Part shown: piece by piece, positions 9,103-17,940 of the stretch | Numbering within the stretch: the first letter of the stretch is position 1 | Layout: every line of letters starts with the position of its first letter | Source of the DNA: Myxococcales bacterium | GTDB lineage: Bacteria; Myxococcota_A; Polyangia; Polyangiales; Houyiibacteriaceae | Length of the DNA: 52,344 nucleotides | NCBI GenBank assembly: GCA_029862185.1 | Contig: JAOTXX010000022.1 | Location: 1 to 52,344, forward strand | Direction of reading: 5' to 3' | Made by a program: the position numbers and the translations under genes | Notes under the pieces: generated by a model | What the model was told of the DNA's origin: nothing | What the model saw: the letters and a program-made list of their open reading frames with translations, nothing else | The model's database searches: none

Positions 9103-9969
9103 GTCGAGCTTGAACAGGCTGATGGCGTTCTGGCGAAGGAACTTCGGCCAGACCTGATCTTTGAATGGCACATTCTGCATCTCCGTGAAGATACGCTCGA
9201 GGGAGAGCCCCATCGGGAAGTAACCGGCGTACATGACCTTGTCGGCGCCGCGGGTGTTGGCGTAGTCGATGATCGCCTTCGGGTAGTGCTTTGGGGCGAA
9301 GGCGCTCGTGCTGTAGTAGAGGTTGGGGTACTTGAGCATCAGCTTGACCGCGAGGTCGACCCAGGGGTCGCCCCCGTGGCGCATCACGAACTTGAGCTCC
9401 GGGAAGAACCAGCACACCTCGTCGATGTGCTCGACCTTTTGCGGCGCCATCGGGATGCGTGGGCCAGGGACGCCAACGCAGAGGCAAATCGGGATGTCTA
9501 GGTCAACGCAGGTCGCGTAGATCGGGTAGTACTTCTTGTCGTTCAATGGGACCTGCGGGCAGAGGCCGGCGGGGAATCCCGTCACCGCCTTGAGGCCATG
9601 GTCCTTGTGCAGCTCCCGGATCTTCCGGACCTCGTCCATGCCGTTGTTCGGATTCGCACCGTAAGACGGAAAAAAGCGATCGGGCCGCTTCTGGCACGCT
9701 TCGAGGTTCGTCGAGTTCGGCCCCGAGATGCCCAACATCGCCTGCTCAACGCCCCATTTGTCCATTTCGCCAATCGCGTACTGGACATAGTCCTTCTGGT
9801 CGCCGATCTCCGGAATGTCCTTGAACATGTACTGCGCCGGCATCTTGAACGCCTTCCGGCTCTCCTCATCGAGGAGCAGCGGCTTGATGAACTCGTACCA
9901 GGCCGTCGGGTCCCCGTCGGGGATGTTCATCATCAGGTCGATGGCTCTGAGACCGTTCGGTATCGGCAT
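9100..9969 (-). CDS. Amidohydrolase-superfamily (amidohydrolase_2) protein
   Basis: A 289-residue TIM-barrel metal-dependent hydrolase or decarboxylase of the amidohydrolase_2 family. Recognisable parts are the beta-strand VEQAMLGISGPN, the HKDHGLKAVTGFPAG stretch, the metal-site segment FVMRHGGDPWVDLA and a C-terminal NAISLFKLD typical of the family. The usual N-terminal HxH pair is not obvious (the start reads IDLMMNIPDG), so metal binding may be altered. It is transcribed divergently from the hsaA-like gene, and the only operator in the 185-bp gap (10048-10061) could control both. A step in steroid ring degradation is plausible, but no substrate can be named. Confidence 0.7.
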   Translation of the reverse strand: MPIPNGLRAIDLMMNIPDGDPTAWYEFIKPLLLDEESRKAFKMPAQYMFKDIPEIGDQKDYVQYAIGEMDKWGVEQAMLGISGPNSTNLEACQKRPDRFFPSYGANPNNGMDEVRKIRELHKDHGLKAVTGFPAGLCPQVPLNDKKYYPIYATCVDLDIPICLCVGVPGPRIPMAPQKVEHIDEVCWFFPELKFVMRHGGDPWVDLAVKLMLKYPNLYYSTSAFAPKHYPKAIIDYANTRGADKVMYAGYFPMGLSLERIFTEMQNVPFKDQVWPKFLRQNAISLFKLD

Positions 9970-10024
9970 GAAATAGCGTCCTTTCAGGGTCCCCCGCGGA
10001 GCCCTATGCTGGAAAGAGGTCCGC

Positions 10025-10061
10025 TGGACATGTGCCCGCCCATAGGCTAGAACACGTTCTA
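10025..10061 (+). promoter_or_regulatory. Operon B promoter with KstR-type operator
   Basis: TGGACA at 10025-10030, a 17-bp spacer and TAGAAC at 10048-10053 form a sigma70-like promoter. The perfect inverted repeat TAGAACACGTTCTA (10048-10061, extended to CTAG...CTAG by one base each side) matches TNNAACNNGTTNNA and overlaps the -10 box exactly as in the operon A promoter. It lies 93 bases before the hsaA start and between divergent genes, so it could control both directions. Confidence 0.8.
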
Positions 10062-10154
10062 GTTTATGGACTGCGGCGGACCATCTGTAAAGCGTTGAAT
10101 GTAGACACCATCATACGCCCGCGGCACGAGCCGGTGGCCCCTGGAGAAAGCATC

Positions 10155-11345
10155 ATGGACGGAGATCATAGCCCCATCCCGACGCGCGACGAGCTGATTC
10201 AGCGTGCCCGAGATCTGGCCCCGAAGCTGATGGAGCGCTCCAAGAAAGCCTGCGAGCTGCGGCGGCTTCCCGACGAGACGATCGAGGACTTCCATCAGCT
10301 CGGGTTCTTCAAAGTCGTCCAACCCAAACGCTATGGCGGCTACGAGATGGACCCGTCCATCATCTTCGATTTGCAGCTCGAGCTCGGGCGCGGCTGTGCC
10401 TCCAGCGCTTGGGTCTATGGGGTGCTCAACGTGCACTCCTGGCAGCTCTCGCTGTTCTCCGAAGAAGCGCAAGACGAGGTTTGGCGTGAGAACCCGAGAA
10501 CGCTGATCTCCTCGTCGTACATGCCGGTCGCCGAGACGGAATGGGTAGACGGGGGCGTGAAGCTCAGTGGTCGCTGGTCGTTTTCCAGTGGCTGTGATTT
10601 CTGCGAGTGGGCATTTCTCGGCGGCTTCGTGCCGACCGAGGAAGGCAAGGCCCCCGACATGCGAACCTTCCTCGTGCCGCGTTCCGACTACGAGATCATC
10701 GACAACTGGCACGTGTCAGGCTTGCGGGGTTCCGGCAGCAAAGATGTGGTCGTCGATGGTGCCTTCATCCCCGATCATCGCATGCACAAGTTCTCGGACG
10801 GGTTCAGGCAGAAAAGCCCGGGCAATGAGATCAATCCATCGCCGGTTTACAAGTACCCGTTTGGCCAAATTCACGTGCGTTCCGTCTCGACGCCTGCCGT
10901 TGGGGCTGCCTTTGGCGCGCTGGACGCCTACATCGATTTCATGAAGACGAAGGTCTCTCAGGCAACCGGCGGCAAAGCGAAGGACTCGTTCACCAACAGC
11001 CTGGTCGCCGCCGAAGCCACGGCAGCGCTCGACCGTGAGGTCTTGACCTTGCGACGCAACTTTCAAGAGATGTTCGGATACCTCGAAAAGGGGGAGAAGA
11101 TCCCGCTCGATCGACGCGTTCACTTTCGAAACGACTCGGCCCGCGCGGTCCGGGTATCAACGGAGGTGGTCGAACAGCTCTTCGTTGCCTGCGGCGCGCG
11201 CGCAGCCTTCGAAGACCACCCTGTCAACCGTCACTTCCAAGATATCCACGCGATTCGTTTGCACCATGCAAACGCGCCCGATGGACCGGCTGCCAACATG
11301 GGTGGCGTCCTCTTCGGCCAGAGCAACTCGGATTTCTTCATCTAG
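10155..11345 (+). CDS. hsaA: HsaA-like flavin-dependent 3-HSA monooxygenase (oxygenase component)
   Basis: A 396-residue protein with the acyl-CoA-dehydrogenase-like fold of two-component flavin monooxygenases. Family signatures include LPDETIEDFHQLGFFKVVQP near the N-terminus, LSGRWSFSSGCDFCEW in the middle and the SGLRGSGSKDVVV stretch. HsaA hydroxylates 3-HSA, the phenolic secosteroid, to the catechol before meta-cleavage, using reduced flavin supplied by HsaB, which is absent here. The ATG at 10155 follows GGAG; an earlier in-frame start at 10032 would run through the operator and is rejected. It is first gene of a tight operon with hsaE, hsaG and hsaF. Other group D phenol hydroxylases are the main alternative. 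Confidence 0.8.
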   Translation: MDGDHSPIPTRDELIQRARDLAPKLMERSKKACELRRLPDETIEDFHQLGFFKVVQPKRYGGYEMDPSIIFDLQLELGRGCASSAWVYGVLNVHSWQLSLFSEEAQDEVWRENPRTLISSSYMPVAETEWVDGGVKLSGRWSFSSGCDFCEWAFLGGFVPTEEGKAPDMRTFLVPRSDYEIIDNWHVSGLRGSGSKDVVVDGAFIPDHRMHKFSDGFRQKSPGNEINPSPVYKYPFGQIHVRSVSTPAVGAAFGALDAYIDFMKTKVSQATGGKAKDSFTNSLVAAEATAALDREVLTLRRNFQEMFGYLEKGEKIPLDRRVHFRNDSARAVRVSTEVVEQLFVACGARAAFEDHPVNRHFQDIHAIRLHHANAPDGPAANMGGVLFGQSNSDFFI

Positions 11346-11350
11346 TAGGC

Positions 11351-12151
11351 ATGGATGATGCGGCGAGACGACAAAAAATCGAGCAGCTCGGAGACGAGTT
11401 GTTCGATGCCCTGCGGGCACGTCGAACGCTGACTCCACTCACCGAACGTTGGCCGGACATCCGAATTGAAGACGCGTATCACGTGTCCCTGCGGATGGTG
11501 AATCGCCGTATCGAGGAGGACGGTGAAAAAGTAATCGGCAAGAAGATCGGTGTCACGAGCCGAGCCGTGCAGGAGATGCTCGGCGTCTTTCAGCCAGACT
11601 TCGGGTACTTGACGGACAAAATGTTGTACCCCAACGGCGGGCCGATGCCGATCAGCGAGCAGTTGATCCAGCCGCGCGCCGAAGGCGAAATCGCCTTCAA
11701 GCTCAAGAAAGATCTCCAGGGGCCCGGCGTCACCAATGACGATGTCCTGGACGCGACCGACTATGTGATGGCCTGTTTCGAGGTCGTCGACAGCCGTGTC
11801 CATGATTGGAAGGTCAAGATCCAGGACACGGTCGCCGACAACGCAAGCTGTGGCCTGTTCGTCCTGGGCGACGAGCACGCCGACCCCACTGGGCTCGATT
11901 TTCCAAATCTGAAGATGCGGGTCTACAAGAACGGCGAGCTGCTGAGCGAAGGCTTGGGCTCTGCGGCGCTCGACTCGCCTCTAAACTGCGTGAGCTGGCT
12001 CGCGAATACCCTCTCGAGATTCGGCATCCGCTTGAATGCAGGGGACGTGGTGCTCTCTGGCTCACTGGTGCCGCTCGAACCCGTGGTCGCGGGGGACGAG
12101 ATGCGCCTCGAAGTCGAAGGGGTCGGTACCGCTTCGGTGCGGTTCACGTAG
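11351..12151 (+). CDS. hsaE: 2-hydroxyhexa-2,4-dienoate hydratase
   Basis: A 266-residue member of the 2-keto-4-pentenoate hydratase (MhpD/HsaE) family. The conserved [17 protein letters not shown] segment, the metal-binding acidic cluster around PRAEGEIAF and the C-terminal GDVVLSGSL with EPVVAGDEM are present. HsaE adds water to 2-hydroxyhexa-2,4-dienoate, the product of ring A cleavage, giving 4-hydroxy-2-oxohexanoate for HsaF. It starts 5 bases after the hsaA stop codon and is followed by hsaG and hsaF, the usual E-G-F module. Assignment to steroids rather than other catechols rests on context. Confidence 0.88.
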   Translation: MDDAARRQKIEQLGDELFDALRARRTLTPLTERWPDIRIEDAYHVSLRMVNRRIEEDGEKVIGKKIGVTSRAVQEMLGVFQPDFGYLTDKMLYPNGGPMPISEQLIQPRAEGEIAFKLKKDLQGPGVTNDDVLDATDYVMACFEVVDSRVHDWKVKIQDTVADNASCGLFVLGDEHADPTGLDFPNLKMRVYKNGELLSEGLGSAALDSPLNCVSWLANTLSRFGIRLNAGDVVLSGSLVPLEPVVAGDEMRLEVEGVGTASVRFT

Positions 12152-12165
12152 GGGAGTTGGCAGAG

Positions 12166-13062
12166 ATGACGACGAAAGTGAAAGCAGCGATCATCGGCTC
12201 CGGGAACATCGGCACCGACCTGCTCTACAAGGCGCTTCGAAGCGAAATCATCGAACCGATCTGGATGGTTGGCATCGATCCCGAATCCGAAGGGTTGCGG
12301 CGAGCAAAGGAGCTCGGCCTCAAGACGACCGCCGAGGGCGTCAAGGGCTTGGGGCCGTACATCGCCGAGGACAAAGTGCAGATCGCATGGGACGCGACAA
12401 GCGCCTACGTCCATGAGTCCAACAATGCCCTGGTGAAGAAGTTCGGCGTCAAGATGGTCGACCTCACACCCGCGGCCGTCGGCCCCTTCTGTGTGCCGCC
12501 CGTCAACCTTCGCGAGATGGTTGGGCGCTCCGAGCAAAACGTGAACATGGTGACTTGTGGTGGTCAGGCGACCATTCCCATGGTGGCGGCCGTGAGCCGC
12601 GTTCAGCCCGTCGAGTACGGGGAGATCATTGCAACGGTCTCTTCCAAGTCAGCCGGGCCCGGGACACGCAAGAACATCGACGAGTTTACGCGAACGACGG
12701 CCAGGGGGGTGGAGGTGGTTGGTGGCGCAAAGCGCGGCAAGGCGATCATCATCATCAATCCCGCGGAGCCGCCACTCATCATGCGCGACACAATTCACTG
12801 CCTCACCGAGGACACTCCCAAGCAAGAGGCGATCATCGAATCGGCTCGGGAGATGATCGCCGAGGTTCAGAAGTACGTTCCCGGCTATACGCTCAAGAAC
12901 GGTCCCGTCTTCGATGGCAATCGCGTGTCGTTCTACATGGAAGTCGAAGGGCTCGGTGACTTCCTGCCGAAGTATGCTGGCAATCTCGACATCATGACGG
13001 CCGCGGGCTTGCGCACCGCCGAGCTCATCGCCGAAGAAATCCAGCGCGCGGAGGCAGCATGA
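12166..13062 (+). CDS. hsaG: Acylating acetaldehyde/propanal dehydrogenase
   Basis: A 298-residue NAD-dependent, CoA-acylating aldehyde dehydrogenase of the DmpF/HsaG type. The Rossmann motif GSGNIGTD is at residues 11-18 and the catalytic cysteine is C131 in [10 protein letters not shown]. The ATG at 12166 is chosen, because the longer open frame upstream (from 11806) runs through hsaE. In steroid degradation it converts propanal, channelled from HsaF, to propanoyl-CoA. The stop codon overlaps the hsaF start by four bases (ATGA), fitting the stable dehydrogenase-aldolase complex known for this pair. Confidence 0.92.
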   Translation: MTTKVKAAIIGSGNIGTDLLYKALRSEIIEPIWMVGIDPESEGLRRAKELGLKTTAEGVKGLGPYIAEDKVQIAWDATSAYVHESNNALVKKFGVKMVDLTPAAVGPFCVPPVNLREMVGRSEQNVNMVTCGGQATIPMVAAVSRVQPVEYGEIIATVSSKSAGPGTRKNIDEFTRTTARGVEVVGGAKRGKAIIIINPAEPPLIMRDTIHCLTEDTPKQEAIIESAREMIAEVQKYVPGYTLKNGPVFDGNRVSFYMEVEGLGDFLPKYAGNLDIMTAAGLRTAELIAEEIQRAEAA

Positions 13063-14087
13063 ATCTCCAAGGTAAGAAGGTGACACTTCACGACATGAGC
13101 CTGCGCGACGGTATGCATCCGCAACGTCACCAGCTCACGCCCGCGCAAATGATCGAGGTGGCAACGGCCCTCGACGCGGCGGGTGTCCCGCTCATCGAGG
13201 TCACGCACGGCGACGGGCTTGGCGGAGCCTCGGTGAACTACGGCTTTCCGGCGGCGAGCGACGAGGAGTACCTACGCGCGGTCGTGCCCCAGATGAAGAG
13301 CGCCAAGATCTCTGCCTTGCTGATTCCGGGGATTGGCACGGTCGATCACCTGCGGATGGCCCACGACTGCGGGGTGCAGACGATTCGTGTCGCCACGCAT
13401 TGCACCGAGGCGGACGTGTCGGAGCAGCACATCGGCCTCGGTGCCAAGATGGAAATGGACACTGTGGGCTTCCTGATGATGGCCCACATGATCGGCCCGG
13501 AGGAGCTCCTCGAGCAGGCCAAGCTCATGCAGGACTACGGCGCGAACTGCCTCTACATCACCGATTCGGCTGGGTACATGCTCCCGGACGACGTTACCGC
13601 CAGGGTACGCCTGTTTCGCGAGAAGCTCGAGGCACACATCGAGGTGGGTTTCCACGGTCACCACAACATGCACATGGGGATCGCCAACTCGCTTGCGGCC
13701 ATCGAGGCCGGCGCCGGACGCATCGATGGTTCGGTGGCTGGCATGGGTGCAGGCGCGGGGAACACGCCACTCGAAGCGTTCGTTGCCGTCCTTCACCGAA
13801 TGGGCGTCGAGACGGGGGTCGATATGTGGAAGCTGATGGATGTCGCCGAAGAGATCGTCTATCCGATGATGACCCACAAGGTCCGCGTCGATCGTGATTC
13901 TCTCACGCTTGGTTATGCCGGCGTCTATTCGTCCTTCTTGCTTCACGCGAAGCGCGCTGCCGAGAAGTACGGTCTCAAGTCGACCGACATTCTGGTCGAG
14001 CTCGGCCGGATGAAGACGGTTGGCGGCCAGGAAGACATGATCGAGGACGTCGCCCTCGACATGAAGAAGGCTGGATCCGCAGAGTGA
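13059..14087 (+). CDS. hsaF: 4-hydroxy-2-oxohexanoate/-valerate aldolase
   Basis: A 342-residue class II pyruvate aldolase of the DmpG/HsaF family. The metal and substrate motif LRDGMH is at residues 15-20, and the metal-site histidines lie in [11 protein letters not shown] about two thirds along the barrel. The C-terminal helical region that forms the channel to the dehydrogenase is present. It cleaves 4-hydroxy-2-oxohexanoate to pyruvate and propanal. It overlaps hsaG by four bases, and the next gene begins with GTG 4 bases after its stop codon. Confidence 0.92.
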   Translation: MNLQGKKVTLHDMSLRDGMHPQRHQLTPAQMIEVATALDAAGVPLIEVTHGDGLGGASVNYGFPAASDEEYLRAVVPQMKSAKISALLIPGIGTVDHLRMAHDCGVQTIRVATHCTEADVSEQHIGLGAKMEMDTVGFLMMAHMIGPEELLEQAKLMQDYGANCLYITDSAGYMLPDDVTARVRLFREKLEAHIEVGFHGHHNMHMGIANSLAAIEAGAGRIDGSVAGMGAGAGNTPLEAFVAVLHRMGVETGVDMWKLMDVAEEIVYPMMTHKVRVDRDSLTLGYAGVYSSFLLHAKRAAEKYGLKSTDILVELGRMKTVGGQEDMIEDVALDMKKAGSAE

Positions 14088-14091
14088 CCGC

Positions 14092-15297
14092 GTGACTGAC
14101 TTGGAAGAATTCCGCGCCGAAGCGCGCGCTTGGGTTCGTGAGAACGCGCCGAAGTCGCTCTGGGGAACCAGCGGCAGCGGGCCATTCGACGGCTACTGGG
14201 GCGGGTCCAAATGCGAGGAGACCGACCCCGATATCCTGCGCTGGCGTGACCTTGGCATCGAAAAATGCTGGACGGCGCCGGCGTGGCCCGAGGAATACGG
14301 CGGCGGTGGCCTCAGCCGCGAGCAGGAGAACATCCTCCACGAAGAGATGAAGGCGATCGCGGTGCCGCGGCCGGTAGCGGGGCAGGGTCTCGCGATGTTC
14401 GGGCCGGTTCTGCTCGAGTACGGAAACGATGCGCAGCGGGCGCAACACCTGCCTGGCATTGCCCGCGGTGAGGTGAGGTGGTGCCAGGGCTACTCGGAGC
14501 CCAATGCAGGTTCCGATCTCGCGAACCTGCAGCTCAGAGCGGTGCGCGACGGTGACGAGTTCGTCTTGAATGGCCAAAAGATTTGGACTTCGCACGCCGA
14601 ATTGAGCGATTGGATCTATTGCCTCGCGCGAACCGACCCGAACGCGCCCAAGAAGCAGATGGGCATTTCGGTGATCTTGGTGGACCTCGATACGCCAGGG
14701 ATCACGGTGCGCCGCATCGATCTCATCAGTGGCTATTCACCGTTCTGCGAAACCTTCTTCGACAACGTCCGTGTGCCGGCCGGGAATCTCGTAGGTACCG
14801 AGAACGAAGGCTGGACGATTGCGAAAGCGATTCTCGGACACGAGCGCTCTTCGATCGGTCGCTCGATCGCGCGCCAGCCCGGGTCCGCCCAGCGCGAGGT
14901 CGTAGCCAGGGCACGCAAGCACCTGGCTGCGCCCGAAGGTGCGATCCCCGATCCGCTATTGCGTGATGAGCTGGCGGCGCTCGGGATGCTCGAAGAGGCG
15001 TTCCACCTCACGCTTGCCCGCATTCAACAGAGCGCTGAGTCAGGCACGCCCGGGCCCGAAGGCTCGATCACCAAAATCGTGGGGTCTGAGCTCAAGCAGA
15101 GGCGATTCGAGCTCGGCATGCAGGTCGCGGGCACACAGGGCCTCGGTTGGGAAGGGCCGGGCTTCGACGAGGATGATCTTCAGTACACCCGAGATTGGCT
15201 GCGATCGCGTGCCAGCACGATCGAAGGCGGCTCGTCGGAAATTCAAAAAAACATCGTCTCCAAGCGAGTGCTCGGCCTGCCGGAGGGGAAGAAATGA
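14092..15297 (+). CDS. Acyl-CoA dehydrogenase, catalytic subunit of a heteromeric pair
   Basis: A 401-residue flavoprotein of the acyl-CoA dehydrogenase family with a GTG start. Visible are WCQGYSEPNAGSDLA (FAD/substrate loop), the IWTSHAEL strand and the C-terminal STIEGGSSEIQKNI, which carries the catalytic glutamate region. Actinobacterial steroid catabolism uses alpha2beta2 dehydrogenases such as FadE28-FadE29, in which one subunit keeps the catalytic base. The following gene overlaps by four bases and lacks this motif, matching that pattern. The likely substrate is a steroid-derived CoA ester; which one cannot be read from sequence. Confidence 0.82.
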   Translation: MTDLEEFRAEARAWVRENAPKSLWGTSGSGPFDGYWGGSKCEETDPDILRWRDLGIEKCWTAPAWPEEYGGGGLSREQENILHEEMKAIAVPRPVAGQGLAMFGPVLLEYGNDAQRAQHLPGIARGEVRWCQGYSEPNAGSDLANLQLRAVRDGDEFVLNGQKIWTSHAELSDWIYCLARTDPNAPKKQMGISVILVDLDTPGITVRRIDLISGYSPFCETFFDNVRVPAGNLVGTENEGWTIAKAILGHERSSIGRSIARQPGSAQREVVARARKHLAAPEGAIPDPLLRDELAALGMLEEAFHLTLARIQQSAESGTPGPEGSITKIVGSELKQRRFELGMQVAGTQGLGWEGPGFDEDDLQYTRDWLRSRASTIEGGSSEIQKNIVSKRVLGLPEGKK

Positions 15298-16439
15298 CCC
15301 AGGACAGGGCGCCTTTTCTTCTTCTGAATGATGAGCAGGAGATGCTTTCGAAAACGGCCTACGATTTCATCCGCGAGCGCGCACCGGCTGCGCGCATTCG
15401 AACCTTCCGGGATTCGAACGATGACGTCGGTTTCTCTCGGGAGCTCTGGTACGAGATGGCGGAGCTGGGCTGGCTTGGCTTGCAGATTCCCGAGCCGTAC
15501 GACGGCCTGGGGCTCGGCTTCTTCGATCTCGCGGTCGTTCTCGAGCAAAGCGGGCGCGAGCTGATGCCCGAGCCCTTCGTGTCCACCTTGTTGCTCGGCA
15601 CCCAAGCGCTGCTTCTAGGGGGCAACGAGGAGCAGAAGAAGGCGCTGTTGCCTGGGGTCACGGCCGGCAAAACGCTCATCACAATCGGCTACGAAGAGGC
15701 TGGCAGCCGGGGAGGCCTGTCGAGCCCGACGACGGTTGCAAAGAAGTCGAGCGACGGTTTCGAGCTCAGCGGCGAGAAGCGACAGGTGCTCGACGGACAC
15801 CTCGCCGATCGGATCATCGTATCGGCGGCAACCTCAGACACTGGGTACACGTTGTTGTTGATCGACCCGACGCACAAAGGCGTCACGGTCACGCGACAGT
15901 CTCGCATAGACGGCCTGAACGCGGCCATCGTGCGACTCGATCGCGTCCCCGTGAAGAGCGACGCAGTGGTCGGTGGGCTGGATGCAGGCGCGTTCCTCTT
16001 GGAGGCGGTTTTCGATCGAGCTTCAGTGGGCCTCGCAGCGCAGATGCTTGGCGCGTCGGAGCAGGCGTTCGCCGACACCATCGACTACATCAAGGAACGC
16101 GAGCAGTTTGGCGTGCCCATCGGCTCTTTCCAAGCGCTTCAGCACCGCGCGGTGTCGGTGTACACGGACATCGCGCTGACACGGTCTGCCGTGCTTGCCG
16201 CCGCGAGGGCTATCGACGAGTCGCCAGAGGAAGTCCCACGTTTAGCGTCGCTGGCGAAGGCGATGGCCTCGGAAACGTTCATGCATGCCGCGAAGGAAGC
16301 CATTCAAATGCATGGCGGCATCGGAGTGACCGACGCGCACGACATTGGTTTTTACATGAAGCGTGCACAAGCAGCGTACATGACGTTTGGAACGCCTTTC
16401 CAGCACCGGCGGCGTTGGGCGGAGCTTCACGGTTACTAG
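15294..16439 (+). CDS. Acyl-CoA dehydrogenase, non-catalytic partner subunit
   Basis: A 381-residue acyl-CoA dehydrogenase homologue whose ATG overlaps the upstream TGA (ATGA at 15294-15297). N-terminal helices and the LGWLGLQIPEPYDGLGLG and EAIQMHGGIGVTDAHDIG segments are normal. The C-terminus after MKRAQAAYMTFGT is short and has no EGG(S/T) catalytic-glutamate motif, and the FAD loop is degenerate (GYEEAGSRGG). This is the expected partner of a heterotetrameric dehydrogenase with the preceding gene, as in the FadE28-FadE29 type. The pairing is inferred from overlap and motif loss. Confidence 0.8.
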   Translation: MTQDRAPFLLLNDEQEMLSKTAYDFIRERAPAARIRTFRDSNDDVGFSRELWYEMAELGWLGLQIPEPYDGLGLGFFDLAVVLEQSGRELMPEPFVSTLLLGTQALLLGGNEEQKKALLPGVTAGKTLITIGYEEAGSRGGLSSPTTVAKKSSDGFELSGEKRQVLDGHLADRIIVSAATSDTGYTLLLIDPTHKGVTVTRQSRIDGLNAAIVRLDRVPVKSDAVVGGLDAGAFLLEAVFDRASVGLAAQMLGASEQAFADTIDYIKEREQFGVPIGSFQALQHRAVSVYTDIALTRSAVLAAARAIDESPEEVPRLASLAKAMASETFMHAAKEAIQMHGGIGVTDAHDIGFYMKRAQAAYMTFGTPFQHRRRWAELHGY

Positions 16440-16467
16440 CGACCAACAAGGAAGAGCGAGAAGTACG

Positions 16468-17220
16468 ATGAAAAGGTTTGAAGGAAAGAATGTCGTGATC
16501 ACCGGTGCCGCCGCGGGCATCGGGCAAGCCACCGCTCAGCGCATCGCGGAGGAGGGTGGCAACGTTGCTCTGATCGATATCAATGCCGAGGGGTTGGCGG
16601 ACACCAAGCAGCTTGTCGACGCCCAGGGAGTCAGAGCCTGGGTCTACGAGTGCAATGTGACCGACGGTGCCCGTGTCAAAGAGGTGATCGACAAAGCCGC
16701 ACAAGACATGGGAGGCTTCGACACTTTATGTCACTGCGCAGGCATCCTCCGCACCTATCACACCCATGAGATGACGTTCGATCAGTGGCACCAGATCATC
16801 GACATCAACCTAAACGGCACGTTTTACGTGAACCACGCCGCGCTTCCGCATCTGCTGAAAAACCGATTCAGTGCGATCGTGAACTGCTCGTCGACTTCGG
16901 CGCTGGGAAGCCATCCCTGGATGAGTGCCTACGCGGCATCGAAGGGTGGGATCCTCTCGATGACCCGCGCCCTGTACCAGGAGTACGTGAAGCAAGGCCT
17001 CCGCGCGAACTGCGTAGTCCCCGGCGGCATCGCGACTTCCCTGCACGGAGACTTCAAAGCCCCCGAAGGTGCCGACATGGAGCTGCTCAAAGGCGCCATG
17101 CCCTTCGTAGGCTTTGCCAAACCGAAGCACGCCGCATCCGTCATCGCCTTCCTAGCCTCCGATGACGCCCGCTACATCAACGGCACCGAAATCCGAGCCG
17201 ACGGCGGCGCCCTGTCGTAG
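16468..17220 (+). CDS. Short-chain dehydrogenase/reductase
   Basis: A 250-residue classical SDR. The NAD(P) motif TGAAAGIG is at residues 12-19, with D37 after beta-2 (LIDIN), which favours NAD+. The catalytic serine is at 141-142, with Y155 and K159 in YAASK. The usual NNAG strand reads CHCAG. The ATG at 16468 is chosen over an upstream frame start because homologues begin at MKRFEGK and a purine-rich GGAAGAGCGAG precedes it. It is the last gene of operon B and may oxidise a hydroxyl on a steroid or steroid-CoA intermediate; the substrate is unknown. Confidence 0.82.
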   Translation: MKRFEGKNVVITGAAAGIGQATAQRIAEEGGNVALIDINAEGLADTKQLVDAQGVRAWVYECNVTDGARVKEVIDKAAQDMGGFDTLCHCAGILRTYHTHEMTFDQWHQIIDINLNGTFYVNHAALPHLLKNRFSAIVNCSSTSALGSHPWMSAYAASKGGILSMTRALYQEYVKQGLRANCVVPGGIATSLHGDFKAPEGADMELLKGAMPFVGFAKPKHAASVIAFLASDDARYINGTEIRADGGALS

Positions 17221-17290
17221 GCAGGCGCTCGCGTGGGGGCGGCGGAGTGAGGCAGACGGGTCCACACTCCACGTTTTCGTCGACACTGAA

Positions 17291-17923
17291 TCAGTTCTTG
17301 AGCTTCGCCAGCTCTTGGACTCGGGCAAGAACCCTTGCGTCGACCTTGTGGAGCGCGCCAGCATCGTGCGGCGGCTGAGGATCGTACTCGATCATCAGCT
17401 GCAGAGCTTTTGCGGTCGTTGCATCGGTGAGTAGCTCGGCGAGGTGCAAAGCCATGTCGATTCCGCTCGAGACACCGGCGGCTGTGATGATCCTTCCTTC
17501 CCGAACTACACGCTCTTCGGTCGGAGTAGCGCCATATTTCAGCAACAGGGGTCGCGCGGAGAAGTGGGTCGTTGCCTTACGGCCTTTCAGCAAGCCCGCA
17601 GCCGCAAGGAGCAGTGATCCTGTGCATACGGAGGTCGTGAACTGACTCGTCTCGTGCGCGTTGCGAATCCAATCGAGAATCACATCATCGTGCACGAGCG
17701 CGCGAGTCCCAACCCCACCGGGAATCAAGAGGATGTCGGGGTTGCTCACCTCGTCGAACGTACAATCGACTGTAAGCCCCAAGAACCCATTGTCGGTTCG
17801 AACCTCTCCCTTGCGATGTCCGACGAAACGAACCCCCGCCCCAGGAAGGCGTTGGAGCACTTCATAAGGCCCCACCGCATCCAGCGCGGTTACCTGCTCA
17901 AATAGTGCCACCGCGATTTCCAT
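17291..17923 (-). CDS. DJ-1/PfpI family protein (isonitrile hydratase-like)
   Basis: A 210-residue DJ-1/PfpI-superfamily protein. The nucleophile-elbow cysteine is C100 in TTSVCTGSLLLAAAG, a segment characteristic of the isonitrile hydratase/GATase1-like branch, and the LIPGG strand is at about 66-70. It starts 18 bases beyond the malic enzyme stop codon on the same strand, so it may be the last gene of the ilv-leu transcript. Its natural substrate is unknown. It ends tail-to-tail with the SDR, with 70 bases between them and no clear terminator hairpin. Confidence 0.78.
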   Translation of the reverse strand: MEIAVALFEQVTALDAVGPYEVLQRLPGAGVRFVGHRKGEVRTDNGFLGLTVDCTFDEVSNPDILLIPGGVGTRALVHDDVILDWIRNAHETSQFTTSVCTGSLLLAAAGLLKGRKATTHFSARPLLLKYGATPTEERVVREGRIITAAGVSSGIDMALHLAELLTDATTAKALQLMIEYDPQPPHDAGALHKVDARVLARVQELAKLKN

Positions 17924-17940
17924 GGGATCTCCGCGTGTCC

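Noticed and set aside
10032-10154. In-frame upstream start for the hsaA-like gene at 10032
   Set aside because: It would translate through the promoter and operator; ATG 10155 has a nearby GGAG and matches family length.
17221-17290. Terminator between the SDR and the PfpI gene
   Set aside because: No stable inverted repeat with a T-tract could be found.
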